This document shows positions 1 to 6,575 of a stretch of DNA of 9,069 nucleotides, one piece after another. The notes under the pieces are model-generated. The model was not told the origin of the DNA. It was given only the letters and a program-made list of their open reading frames with translations, and did not search any database. This DNA comes from Trueperaceae bacterium (GTDB lineage Bacteria; Deinococcota; Deinococci; Deinococcales; Trueperaceae): assembly GCA_024636105.1 (NCBI GenBank), contig JAGXHO010000190.1, positions 1 through 9,069 of the forward strand, in the 5' to 3' direction. Numbering within the stretch: position 1 is the stretch's first letter; the number at the start of each line of letters is the position of its first letter. Position numbers and translations under genes: made by a program.

Positions 1-1079
1 CGGGCATGCCCGGGCTCGGCTGGTCGGAGACCAAGATGTCGCCGACGTGGCCGATGGACGGCTTCCCGGTCGGCGATTACGGCGACCTGGCGACGTGGCT
101 CGACGGCGCCGAAGCGTGGCGCACCGCAGAGCCCGGCGTCGAGTGGCGGTACTCGAACGAGGGCTACTTGCTGTTGGGGCTGCTGATCGAGCGGCTCGAT
201 GGCGTCGAGTACGCCGAGGCGATCCGCCGGCGGCTGCTCGCGCCGCTCGGCATGGACCGCAGCACTTTCGACCCCGACGAGGTCGAGGGAGACGACGACC
301 GCGCGGCGCCGACGATGCTCGACGATGCCGGCGCCTTCGTGGCCGGTTCGAACTTGATCGGGGCGATGCCGGCCGCGGGTGGACTGGTGTCGACCGCGGC
401 CGACATGACGGCGTTCGCGCGGTTGCTGATCGCGCGCGGCGTCGCGCCGTCGGGCGAGCGGCTGCTCCCGACCGCGCTGGCCGAGTCGATGGCGGCCCCC
501 GACGTCGCCCTCGACGGCCCCACCCCGTTCGACGGGCTGTCGCTATGGGCCGACCCAAGGCGCGTGAACGGCGCAGGTCTTCAGCGCCACATCGACGTGC
601 TGGGCCACGACGTCTGGGCCCACGGGGGCGGCGTCATGGGCGGCACCGCCTACGTGGCGGTCGCGCCCGACCAGGGCAGCGGCGTGGTCCTCCTCGCCAA
701 CGCGCATGGGTACCCGCTGGCGCAGCTCGCCTTGGTCGCGCTGGCTACGCTGTGGGGCGCGGCGCCGGACGACCTGCCGTTCGTGCGCCGGCAGCGCCTG
801 CTCGAACGACTTTCTGGGCGTTACGCCGCCTACGCTGGCACCATCCAGGCCGACGTCGCGTCCCGCGGGTGGGGTTTGGAACTGCGCTTCGACTTCCGAC
901 CCCGCGGCCGCGCGGTGCCGCTGTTGCTGCTGTCCGACGATCCCGAGACTGGCACGACGCGCTTCATGGCCCTGGGCGGCGGTCGCCCGGGCCTCGCCCA
1001 GGTCGTGCGGCGCGAAGACGAACTCGAACTCAGGTACGAGCGCTACGCCCTGCGTCGGCGCGGAGAGGTCCTACGATGA
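1..1079 (+). CDS. Class C beta-lactamase-fold serine hydrolase (5'-truncated)
   Basis: The visible 359 or so residues match the beta-lactamase/transpeptidase-like family, which includes class C beta-lactamases, EstB-type esterases, D-aminopeptidases and DD-peptidases. Numbering from the first Met (base 6): the second catalytic motif YxN is Y49-S50-N51 in WRYSNEGYLLLG. A typical helix-start segment, AAGGLVSTAADMTAFARLL, begins near 123. The third motif (KTG/HxG position) is H206-G207-G208 in WAHGGGVMGG. A beta-rich C-terminal extension (about 262-357) may be a lid or substrate-selecting domain. The reading frame is open to base 1, and the first codons read (S)-G-M-P-G-L-G, the usual HTSGxPG loop. 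The Met at base 6 is therefore internal, and the start with the SxxK nucleophile lies upstream of the window. The stop overlaps the next ATG (ATGA), which implies coupling to the S9 peptidase. Ester, beta-lactam and D-peptide substrates cannot be distinguished from this fragment. Confidence 0.9.
   Translation, partial: GMPGLGWSETKMSPTWPMDGFPVGDYGDLATWLDGAEAWRTAEPGVEWRYSNEGYLLLGLLIERLDGVEYAEAIRRRLLAPLGMDRSTFDPDEVEGDDDRAAPTMLDDAGAFVAGSNLIGAMPAAGGLVSTAADMTAFARLLIARGVAPSGERLLPTALAESMAAPDVALDGPTPFDGLSLWADPRRVNGAGLQRHIDVLGHDVWAHGGGVMGGTAYVAVAPDQGSGVVLLANAHGYPLAQLALVALATLWGAAPDDLPFVRRQRLLERLSGRYAAYAGTIQADVASRGWGLELRFDFRPRGRAVPLLLLSDDPETGTTRFMALGGGRPGLAQVVRREDELELRYERYALRRRGEVLR
1062..1068 (+). promoter_or_regulatory. 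Shine-Dalgarno sequence fixing the start of the first S9 peptidase
   Basis: GGAGAGG ends seven bases before the ATG at 1076. The reading frame is open far upstream (to base 47), but that upstream part is an arginine-rich shadow of the preceding gene. This ribosome binding site, the ATGA overlap and the family-like N-terminus all place the true start at 1076. Confidence 0.75.
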
Positions 1080-3130
1080 GCGACCCCAAACGACCGTTGA
1101 ACGTCCAAGACGTCATGCGCTTCGCTATGGCCGACGATGCCCAGCTCGCCCCCGACGGGCGCCGCGTGGCGTGGGTGCGCACCGCGGTCGTAGCGGCGGA
1201 GAACCGGTACCGATCGGTCGTCGTGCTCACCGACGTCGTGACCGGTGCGTCGCGCGACCTGTGGGACGGCTCCAACCCGCGCTGGTCGCCCGATGGCCAG
1301 CACCTTGCCTTCCTGGCGGCGAACCCGGACGCGGCGCCGCTGTCGGGTCCGGCCGCGGCCGAGGGGCCGCTCGACAAGTTGCCGCAGGTCTGGCTCGGCG
1401 CTCCCGAGGGCGGTACCGCGCCGCGCCGCCTCACCGACCTGCGCGGCGGCGCGTCGGCGCCGGCGTGGTCGCCCGACGGGGCGCGGCTCGCCTTCACCAC
1501 CTTGGTGCACCCCGAGCGCGGCCTCGAGACCGGGGCGCCGGTCGCTTCGGAGGACCCGTACGACCGCTTCAATCGCGACGTGCTCGTGGTGACGCGGACG
1601 CGCTGGAAGTCCGACGCGCTCGGCCTTCTCGGCGACTACGTGCGCCAAGTGGCGACCGTCGCCGTCGCGGGCGGTCCGGTCCAGCTGCTCACCGACGGCG
1701 CGCACGACCTCGCCAGCCCTACCTGGGCGCCCGACGACCAGACGCTGGCGGTGTCCGGCAACCTGCGCCCGCGCGGCGACCAGGAGCGCGCCAGTGCGAT
1801 CTACCTGCTCGACGCCGAGCGTGGCGGCGCGCCCAAGGAACTGTTCTGGCTCGCCGAGATGCGCGGCGCCGACCTCGCCTGGTCGCCCACGGGCGACCGC
1901 ATCGCGGTCTGCGGCCACGACGACGCCCCCAAGGGGCACTACGGCTTCCAGAAGCTGTGGATCGTCGACGTCGCCAGCGGTGGCGGGACCTGCGTATCGG
2001 CGGACCACGACGTCAGCCTTGGCGACTACTCGCGCAACCAGGACATGCGGCGCTACGGCGGACCCGACGGCCCGCGGTGGCTCCCGGACGGGCGCTCGTT
2101 GCTCGTGCTGACCAACGAGCGCGGCACCGTGAACGTCGCGCGCTTCGACCTCGACGACGGCGCGTTGACGCCGGTCACGATCGGCGACCACAGCGTCTGT
2201 TCCTTCACCTTGGACGCCGCCGGCGAGCGCATCGCCTTCGTCATCGGGGATCACGTCACCCCGGGCGACGTCTGGACCCAGGTCCTGAGCGAGGGGGCTC
2301 CGAAGCGCCTCAGCGACGTCAACGAGGCGCTTCGTGCGGAAGTGGAGCTCGTTTGGCCCGAGCGCTTCGTGGCGCAGGGTAGCGGCGTGCCGGTGGAGGG
2401 TTGGGTGCTCATGCCGCCGCGCCGGCGGCCGGGCGAGAAGGTCCCGGTCATCCTCTATACCGGGGGCGGCCCGGGCGGCATGCGCGCGAGCGTCTTCACC
2501 CACGAGTGGCAGCTCTACGCGGCGCGCGGGTACGCGGTCATCAACTGCAACGCGCGCGGCAATTACGGCTACGGAGAAGCCTTTTCCGACGCGCTTCGCG
2601 GCGGCTGGGGCAGCATCGATTACGAGGACAACATCGCCTTCTTGCGCGACGTGGTCGCCGCCAAGCCGGAGATCGACGGCACGCGCCTGGCGGTGGCCGG
2701 GGGCAGCTACGGCGGATTCATGGCGAGCTGGATCGCCGCTCGGCACCCCGAGTTCAATGCGGTCGTCGTCGACCGCACGCTATTCAACCGCTACGCCTTC
2801 GGCGGCACCAGCGACATCGGGATGCTGCTCGACCACATCGAGTTCGGCAACAAGAACCCGTGGGAAGCGCCCGACGAGTACTTGAAGTGGTCGCCCATCA
2901 GCTACGTCGGCGGCATCTCGTCGCCCACCCTGGTGGTGCACTCGGCCGCCGACTACCGCTGCCCGATCGACCAGGGCGAACAGCTCTACGCTGCGCTCAA
3001 GGTCCTTGGCGTGCCGACCGAGCTCGTGCGCTTCCCGGACGAGACCCACGAGCTGTCGCGCAGCGGTAAGCCCTGGCACCGCGTCTTCCGGCTCGAGCGG
3101 TACCTCGAGTGGTTCGACCGGCATCTGTGA
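1076..3130 (+). CDS. S9 family peptidase (acylaminoacyl-peptidase/prolyl oligopeptidase type), paralogue 1
   Basis: A 684-residue serine peptidase, the usual length for two-domain S9 enzymes, which cleave short peptides or N-acylated amino acids from peptide ends. Residues about 20-400 form a beta-propeller with seven PD40-like repeats (LAPDGRRVAW, RWSPDGQHLAF, AWSPDGARLAF, TWAPDDQTLAV, AWSPTGDRIAV, RWLPDGRSLLV, LDAAGERIAF). From about 420 comes the alpha/beta hydrolase domain. Its predicted triad is S544 in GGSYGGF, D626 in HSAADYRCP and H658 in DETHELS, with the spacing and order expected for S9. No signal peptide or membrane segment is seen, so it is probably cytoplasmic. One oddity is that the usual HGGP loop reads T-G-G-G-P-G-G, so the family histidine is glycine at 463. 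The stop overlaps the next gene's GTG (GTGA). The exact substrate is not deducible; acylaminoacyl-peptidase, oligopeptidase and dipeptidyl-peptidase activities are all possible. Confidence 0.93.
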   Translation: MSDPKRPLNVQDVMRFAMADDAQLAPDGRRVAWVRTAVVAAENRYRSVVVLTDVVTGASRDLWDGSNPRWSPDGQHLAFLAANPDAAPLSGPAAAEGPLDKLPQVWLGAPEGGTAPRRLTDLRGGASAPAWSPDGARLAFTTLVHPERGLETGAPVASEDPYDRFNRDVLVVTRTRWKSDALGLLGDYVRQVATVAVAGGPVQLLTDGAHDLASPTWAPDDQTLAVSGNLRPRGDQERASAIYLLDAERGGAPKELFWLAEMRGADLAWSPTGDRIAVCGHDDAPKGHYGFQKLWIVDVASGGGTCVSADHDVSLGDYSRNQDMRRYGGPDGPRWLPDGRSLLVLTNERGTVNVARFDLDDGALTPVTIGDHSVCSFTLDAAGERIAFVIGDHVTPGDVWTQVLSEGAPKRLSDVNEALRAEVELVWPERFVAQGSGVPVEGWVLMPPRRRPGEKVPVILYTGGGPGGMRASVFTHEWQLYAARGYAVINCNARGNYGYGEAFSDALRGGWGSIDYEDNIAFLRDVVAAKPEIDGTRLAVAGGSYGGFMASWIAARHPEFNAVVVDRTLFNRYAFGGTSDIGMLLDHIEFGNKNPWEAPDEYLKWSPISYVGGISSPTLVVHSAADYRCPIDQGEQLYAALKVLGVPTELVRFPDETHELSRSGKPWHRVFRLERYLEWFDRHL

Positions 3131-5172
3131 TCGAGCCCGCCCTGACCGCGCGCGCTCTGTTGCGCACGGTCACCGTCGACGACCCGCGGCTGTCGCCCGA
3201 CGGGTCGGTCGTCGCGTGGACCCGGGCGCGCATCGTGCCCGAGCTCGACGAGGTGCGCACCGAACTGGTCCTCACGGCCGCCGTCGACGGGGGCGCCGGA
3301 CCGGAGCAGGTGCTGCCCTCGGGTCCCGGCCCGCGGCTGGTGCGCTGGTCGCCCGATGGTCGTTGGCTTGCCTGCGTCGCTGCGGTCGACGGGGAGGGCG
3401 ATGTCCTGGTGTTCGGCCCGTTCGAGGGCGGCGTCCTGCGGCCCGCGGCCGAGCCCCGCCGGGTCACGCGGGGGATCGGCCCGATCGCCGACCTCGAGTG
3501 GTCGCCGGACGGCGACGCCCTCGCGCTCGTCTTGCCGCGCCACGACGGTCTGCCCAAGCCCACTGGCGACGCCGCTGGCGTGCTGCGGGTCACCCGACTG
3601 CGCTGGAAGCGCGACGGGGGCGGCTTGGTCGGCGACCGATTCGATCACTTGGGCGTCGTGCGCTTCGATCCGACGGCGGCCCCGGTAGACGACGTGCGTT
3701 GGTTGGTGCAGGGTCGCGTCGACGTCGGCGGGCCGCGCTGGTCGCCCGACGGGCGCACGCTCGCGTTCGTCGCCAACCTCGACGACGCGGATTGGGAGGT
3801 GCGCCGTCGGAGCGCGATCTACCTCGTCGACGCGCGCCTTCGCGACGCGGCGCCGCGTCGCTTGGCCGCCTTCGCCGACCTCCGAGCGCAGGCGCTCTCG
3901 TGGTCGCCCGACGGGCGTCGGTTGGCGGTCACCGGGCACGTTTCCGACGGCGTCGGCCACTACGGCGCGCAGCGCCTTTGGACGGTCGCCGCCGTCTCCG
4001 GCGCTCGGCGCGCGATCACGGCCGACACCGACGGGACCTTCGGCAACGCCGCCTACACGGACACGGGCGGCGGGGGAGGCCAAGGCCCGGTGTGGGCCCC
4101 CGACGGTGCGGGTGTCTTCGCGGTGCTGACGGCCGCGCGCCGGGTCCGGTTGGTGCACGTGGCGCTTTCGGGCGCCATCACCCCGCTCACGCCTGAGGAT
4201 CGGGTCGTGGCGGGCTTCACCGCGTCGGCCGATCGTCGGCGCTTCGTGCTCGCAAGCCAGCCGCGCGATCGGACGACCGACCTCGAACGTCTCGACCTGG
4301 TGGACGGTGCGCCTGCGGCGCAGCTCGTCCGCTTGACCGATCATGGGGGCGACCTGCTTGCCGGCACCCCCGCCGCTCGCCCGAGGCACTTGCGGGTCGA
4401 CGATGGCCGAGGTCCCGCGCTCGACGCCTGGGTGCTGCTGCCCGAGGAGCGCTTCGGCCCGAAGGTGCCCGTGGTGCTGTACACCGGCGGCGGTCCTGGC
4501 GGCATGCGGAGCGACAACTTTCACTTCGAGTGGCAGTTGTTCGCGGCCCAGGGCTACGCGGTGGTCTGGGCGAACGCGCGGGGCTGTCAAGGGTACGGCG
4601 ATCCGTTCTGCACGGCCATCCTCGGCTCTTGGGGCGGGGACGACCATGAGGACCAGATGCGCGCGCTCGATGCGGCGCTCGCCCAAGTGCCGCGCCTCGA
4701 CGGCGAGCGGCAGGCGATCGCCGGCGGCAGTTACGGCGGTCACGCCGTCGTCTGCGCCATCTCGCGAACCGACCGGTTCCGGGCGGCGGTCGCCGATCGG
4801 GTGGTCGTCGACAAGCTCGCCGCCTTCGGGATGAGCGACATCGGTCCGCAGCGGGCCTTCGAATTCGGCGGCGCGCTCCCGTGGGAGGATCCGGGCGCGT
4901 ACCTCGCCCAATCGCCCATCGACGATCTCGGACGCGTGCGCACGCCGACGCTGGTGGTGCATTCCGCCCAGGACCATCGGTGCACCGTCGGGCAAGGTGA
5001 AGCCCTGTACGCCGGGCTCCGTACGCTCGGGGTGGAAGCACGGTTGGTGCGCTTCCCGAACGAGTCCCACGGGCTGTCGCGCGGCGGGCGTCCCTGGCAC
5101 CGGGTGCGGCGCCTGCAGGAGTACCTTGACTGGTTCGAACGGCACTTGGCGCCGGGGCCGGGTCGCGCGTGA
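3127..5172 (+). CDS. S9 family peptidase, paralogue 2 (tandem)
   Basis: A 681-residue S9 serine peptidase with the same layout as its upstream neighbour. There are seven propeller repeats (for example RLSPDGSVVAW, RWSPDGRWLAC, EWSPDGDALAL, RWSPDGRTLAF, SWSPDGRRLAV, VWAPDGAGVFA) followed by a C-terminal hydrolase domain. The predicted triad is S535 (GGSYGGH), D616 (HSAQDHRCT) and H648 (NESHGLS). The GTG at 3127 is preferred because it forms a GTGA overlap with the upstream stop and matches the N-terminus of the paralogue. An in-frame GTG at 3109 would add six residues. No strong Shine-Dalgarno precedes either, which fits translational coupling. It shares with paralogue 1 the altered GGGP loop (glycine 454 in place of the usual histidine). 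Around the active site it differs: NARGCQGYGD against NARGNYGYGE, and MSDIGPQRAFEFG against TSDIGMLLDHIEFG. The two probably differ in specificity or form a hetero-oligomer. It appears cytoplasmic. Confidence 0.91.
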   Translation: MIEPALTARALLRTVTVDDPRLSPDGSVVAWTRARIVPELDEVRTELVLTAAVDGGAGPEQVLPSGPGPRLVRWSPDGRWLACVAAVDGEGDVLVFGPFEGGVLRPAAEPRRVTRGIGPIADLEWSPDGDALALVLPRHDGLPKPTGDAAGVLRVTRLRWKRDGGGLVGDRFDHLGVVRFDPTAAPVDDVRWLVQGRVDVGGPRWSPDGRTLAFVANLDDADWEVRRRSAIYLVDARLRDAAPRRLAAFADLRAQALSWSPDGRRLAVTGHVSDGVGHYGAQRLWTVAAVSGARRAITADTDGTFGNAAYTDTGGGGGQGPVWAPDGAGVFAVLTAARRVRLVHVALSGAITPLTPEDRVVAGFTASADRRRFVLASQPRDRTTDLERLDLVDGAPAAQLVRLTDHGGDLLAGTPAARPRHLRVDDGRGPALDAWVLLPEERFGPKVPVVLYTGGGPGGMRSDNFHFEWQLFAAQGYAVVWANARGCQGYGDPFCTAILGSWGGDDHEDQMRALDAALAQVPRLDGERQAIAGGSYGGHAVVCAISRTDRFRAAVADRVVVDKLAAFGMSDIGPQRAFEFGGALPWEDPGAYLAQSPIDDLGRVRTPTLVVHSAQDHRCTVGQGEALYAGLRTLGVEARLVRFPNESHGLSRGGRPWHRVRRLQEYLDWFERHLAPGPGRA

Positions 5173-5179
5173 CGTGGCG

Positions 5180-5208
5180 TTGACCGCTGCGTGCCTGGGT
5201 GCTAGCTT
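5180..5208 (+). promoter_or_regulatory. Candidate sigma-70 promoter for the first enolase-family gene
   Basis: TTGACC (5180-5185) and TAGCTT (5203-5208) are separated by 17 bases. A TGC immediately before the -10 supplies an extended -10 TGn. The -10 itself is a poor match (three of six), so support rests on spacing, the extended -10 and position just after the upstream stop. Transcription would start near 5215, immediately before the palindrome at 5223. Confidence 0.4.
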
Positions 5209-5222
5209 GGTCCATCGTTCCG

Positions 5223-5238
5223 CAACTGTTGACAGTTG
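5223..5238 (+). promoter_or_regulatory. Palindromic operator candidate, site 1
   Basis: CAACTGT-TG-ACAGTTG is a perfect inverted repeat with 7-bp arms and a 2-bp centre. It lies 37 bp upstream of the start at 5276 and just downstream of a candidate promoter. Thirteen of its 16 bases recur in the palindrome at 6496-6511 upstream of hyuB. The size and TGT..ACA core resemble sites bound by dimeric repressors such as the GntR family; the regulator identity is inference. Confidence 0.6.
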
Positions 5239-5275
5239 ACCGGCGGTCCCGACCGCACGACGTGAGGAGTCGAGC

Positions 5276-6364
5276 ATGCGCATCACCGAACTGACCGCCA
5301 GGGTCCTCCGGATCCCACGCTCCAGCCGGCTGACGACCAGCTATGGCAGCGAGGACAACGCAACCACCATCCTGATCGAGATCCACACCGACGAGGGCGT
5401 GCGCGGCATCGGGCAGGCGTCGGTCGACGCGCCCTTCTACGGCGAGACCGCCGAGGGGATGCTCACGAACATCCGCACGCACCTCGCTCCGGCCCTCAAG
5501 GGCATCGATCCGATGGCGACCACGGCCTGCCGCGCAGCGATGCACCGAGCGCTCCCGCACCACGAGTTCTCCCACTCCGGCGTCGACATGGCGCTCCTCG
5601 ACCTAAAGGGCAAGGCGCTCGGCGTGCCCATGTACGACCTGCTCGGTGGCAAGGTGCGCGACGGACTGACGCTCATGGGGTTCGTTCACCACGCCGCCCC
5701 CGAGGTCATGGCGGAGACGGCCGTGCGCGCCGTCGAGGAGAAGGGCTACAAGGTCCTGAAGATGAAGATCGGCCTCGATCCGGTCGAGGACGTCGCCCGG
5801 TACCGTGCGGTGGCGGAGGCCCTCGCGGGGCGCGCCATCCTGCAGGTCGACGGCAACACCGGCTACGAACTGTGGCAAGCGCTCTGGGCGCTGGGTGAGA
5901 TGGAAGCGATCGGTGGCCTCGGCTGCATCGAGCAACCCGTGCCGAGCACCCGCGACATGGCGATCTTGGCGCGGCGCCTCAAGACGCCGCTCATGGCCGA
6001 CGAGGCCATCTACGCGCCGGCGCAGGCCATCGACGTGATCCGCGAGGAAGCTGCCAGCATCGCCCTCATGAAGATGAACAAGCACGGCGGTCCGAGCGCC
6101 GTGCGCGAGATCGGCGCGATCTTCGGGGCGGCCAACCTGACCCTGTCGATCGCCATCTATTACGATTTGATCGCGGTTGCCGCCGCCCATCTTGCCGCCG
6201 CCATCCCGTGCGCCACGTGGCCGTCGCCCGCCACGGACCTCGCCGACACCTTCGTAGACGCCTCGTTCGCGCCCCAAGGGCTCAGCCTCGCCGCGCCGAC
6301 CGGTCCCGGTCTCGGCGTCGAGCTCGATTGGGACAAGATCGAGCGTTTCACCGTGCCGGCGTGA
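5276..6364 (+). CDS. Enolase-superfamily racemase/epimerase or cycloisomerase (MR/MLE family), copy 1
   Basis: A 362-residue member of the mandelate racemase/muconate lactonizing enzyme family, the usual length. The N-terminal capping domain spans about 1-120 and the barrel about 125-350. Visible catalytic positions are K162-M-K164 (KxK, general base), metal ligands D192 (VDGN), E219 (CIEQP) and D242 (MADEA), and the opposite-face base K266 in LMKMNKHGG. Two opposed lysines fit the MLE subgroup, which includes muconate cycloisomerases, o-succinylbenzoate synthases, N-acylamino-acid racemases and dipeptide or proline-betaine epimerases. At barrel strand 7 the usual ESxxG-like stretch is YYDLIA. 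I see no DxD motif of dipeptide epimerases near the C-terminus; WPSPATDLADT is there instead, so dipeptide epimerase is not favoured. GAGGAG at 5264-5269 precedes the ATG by six bases. It is separated from both neighbours by promoter-bearing gaps and is a close paralogue of the gene at 8231. The substrate is unknown, and the enzyme is predicted to be cytoplasmic and Mg-dependent. Confidence 0.92.
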   Translation: MRITELTARVLRIPRSSRLTTSYGSEDNATTILIEIHTDEGVRGIGQASVDAPFYGETAEGMLTNIRTHLAPALKGIDPMATTACRAAMHRALPHHEFSHSGVDMALLDLKGKALGVPMYDLLGGKVRDGLTLMGFVHHAAPEVMAETAVRAVEEKGYKVLKMKIGLDPVEDVARYRAVAEALAGRAILQVDGNTGYELWQALWALGEMEAIGGLGCIEQPVPSTRDMAILARRLKTPLMADEAIYAPAQAIDVIREEAASIALMKMNKHGGPSAVREIGAIFGAANLTLSIAIYYDLIAVAAAHLAAAIPCATWPSPATDLADTFVDASFAPQGLSLAAPTGPGLGVELDWDKIERFTVPA

Positions 6365-6369
6365 TGCGC

Positions 6370-6414
6370 GCGCGACGCGTTATCGCCCTCGGCCGGGTGA
6401 GCCGACCGTCGCGC
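6370..6414 (+). other. Possible stem-loop after the first enolase-family gene
   Basis: GCGCGACG (6370-6377) is complementary to CGTCGCGC (6407-6414). Inside it, TCGGC (6389-6393) can pair with GCCGA (6401-6405). It lies just past the stop at 6364. No T-run follows, so it is not a classic intrinsic terminator, and hairpins of this size arise often by chance at this GC content. Confidence 0.22.
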
Positions 6415-6429
6415 AGCGCGTCCAGCACG

Positions 6430-6458
6430 TTGACAACCTCTGCGACGGGTGGTATAAC
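6430..6458 (+). promoter_or_regulatory. Strong sigma-70 type promoter for hyuB
   Basis: TTGACA (6430-6435, consensus) and TATAAC (6453-6458, five of six) are separated by exactly 17 bases. They lie at the edge of an AT-richer patch in otherwise very GC-rich DNA. Transcription should begin near 6465, giving a leader of about 110 bases that contains the palindrome at 6496-6511. It would drive hyuB and the overlapping second enolase-family gene. Confidence 0.72.
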
Positions 6459-6495
6459 TGTGCATAATGATGCGCGACTACCCCTTCTAGTTTCA

Positions 6496-6511
6496 CGACT
6501 GTTGACAATCG
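6496..6511 (+). promoter_or_regulatory. Palindromic operator candidate, site 2
   Basis: CGACTGT-TG-ACAATCG is an inverted repeat with six of seven arm positions paired and the same TG centre as the site at 5223-5238. The shared central block is ACTGTTGACA. It sits about 30 to 46 bases downstream of the predicted start of transcription, a position compatible with repression by blocking elongation. A further half-site copy, CGACTGTT, follows at 6510-6517. Confidence 0.57.
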
Positions 6512-6575
6512 ACTGTTTGCACACGAGAGGCGCGCTGCGGCGGCGCCGCGCGGTCGTCTTCACCGGAGAGAACCC

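Noticed and set aside
47..1075. Open upstream extension of the first S9 peptidase reading frame
   Set aside because: It is an arginine-rich shadow of the beta-lactamase-fold gene in another frame. The S9 homology, ribosome binding site and ATGA overlap start at 1076.
706..2382. Plus-strand open frame of 558 codons overlapping two genes
   Set aside because: The arginine-rich, repetitive translation spans the boundary of two well-supported genes in a different frame.
1043..2746. Long minus-strand open frame (567 codons) opposite the first S9 gene
   Set aside because: The low-complexity R/A/V/G-rich translation has no recognisable domain. It is antisense to a clear enzyme gene and typical of GC-rich DNA.
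5173..5222. Intrinsic terminator after the second S9 gene
   Set aside because: No stable GC hairpin followed by a T-run could be found in this interval.
5229..5234. TTGACA inside palindrome 1 as a -35 element
   Set aside because: No plausible -10 occurs 16-18 bases downstream (ACCGCA at the expected place). The palindrome explains the sequence better.
2986..5286. Very long minus-strand open frame (766 codons) opposite the second S9 gene
   Set aside because: Its translation mirrors the propeller repeats (recurring RPxR patterns from the reverse of WSPDG) and shows no domain. The plus-strand gene has a full catalytic triad.
5276..6364. Assignment as L-Ala-D/L-Glu (dipeptide) epimerase
   Set aside because: The lysine and metal-ligand pattern fits the subgroup generally, but the characteristic C-terminal DxD motif is not evident, so a specific name is not justified.
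6502..6507. TTGACA inside palindrome 2 as a -35 element
   Set aside because: There is no -10-like hexamer at the right distance (around 6525 the sequence is GAGAGGCG). The promoter at 6430-6458 is far better.
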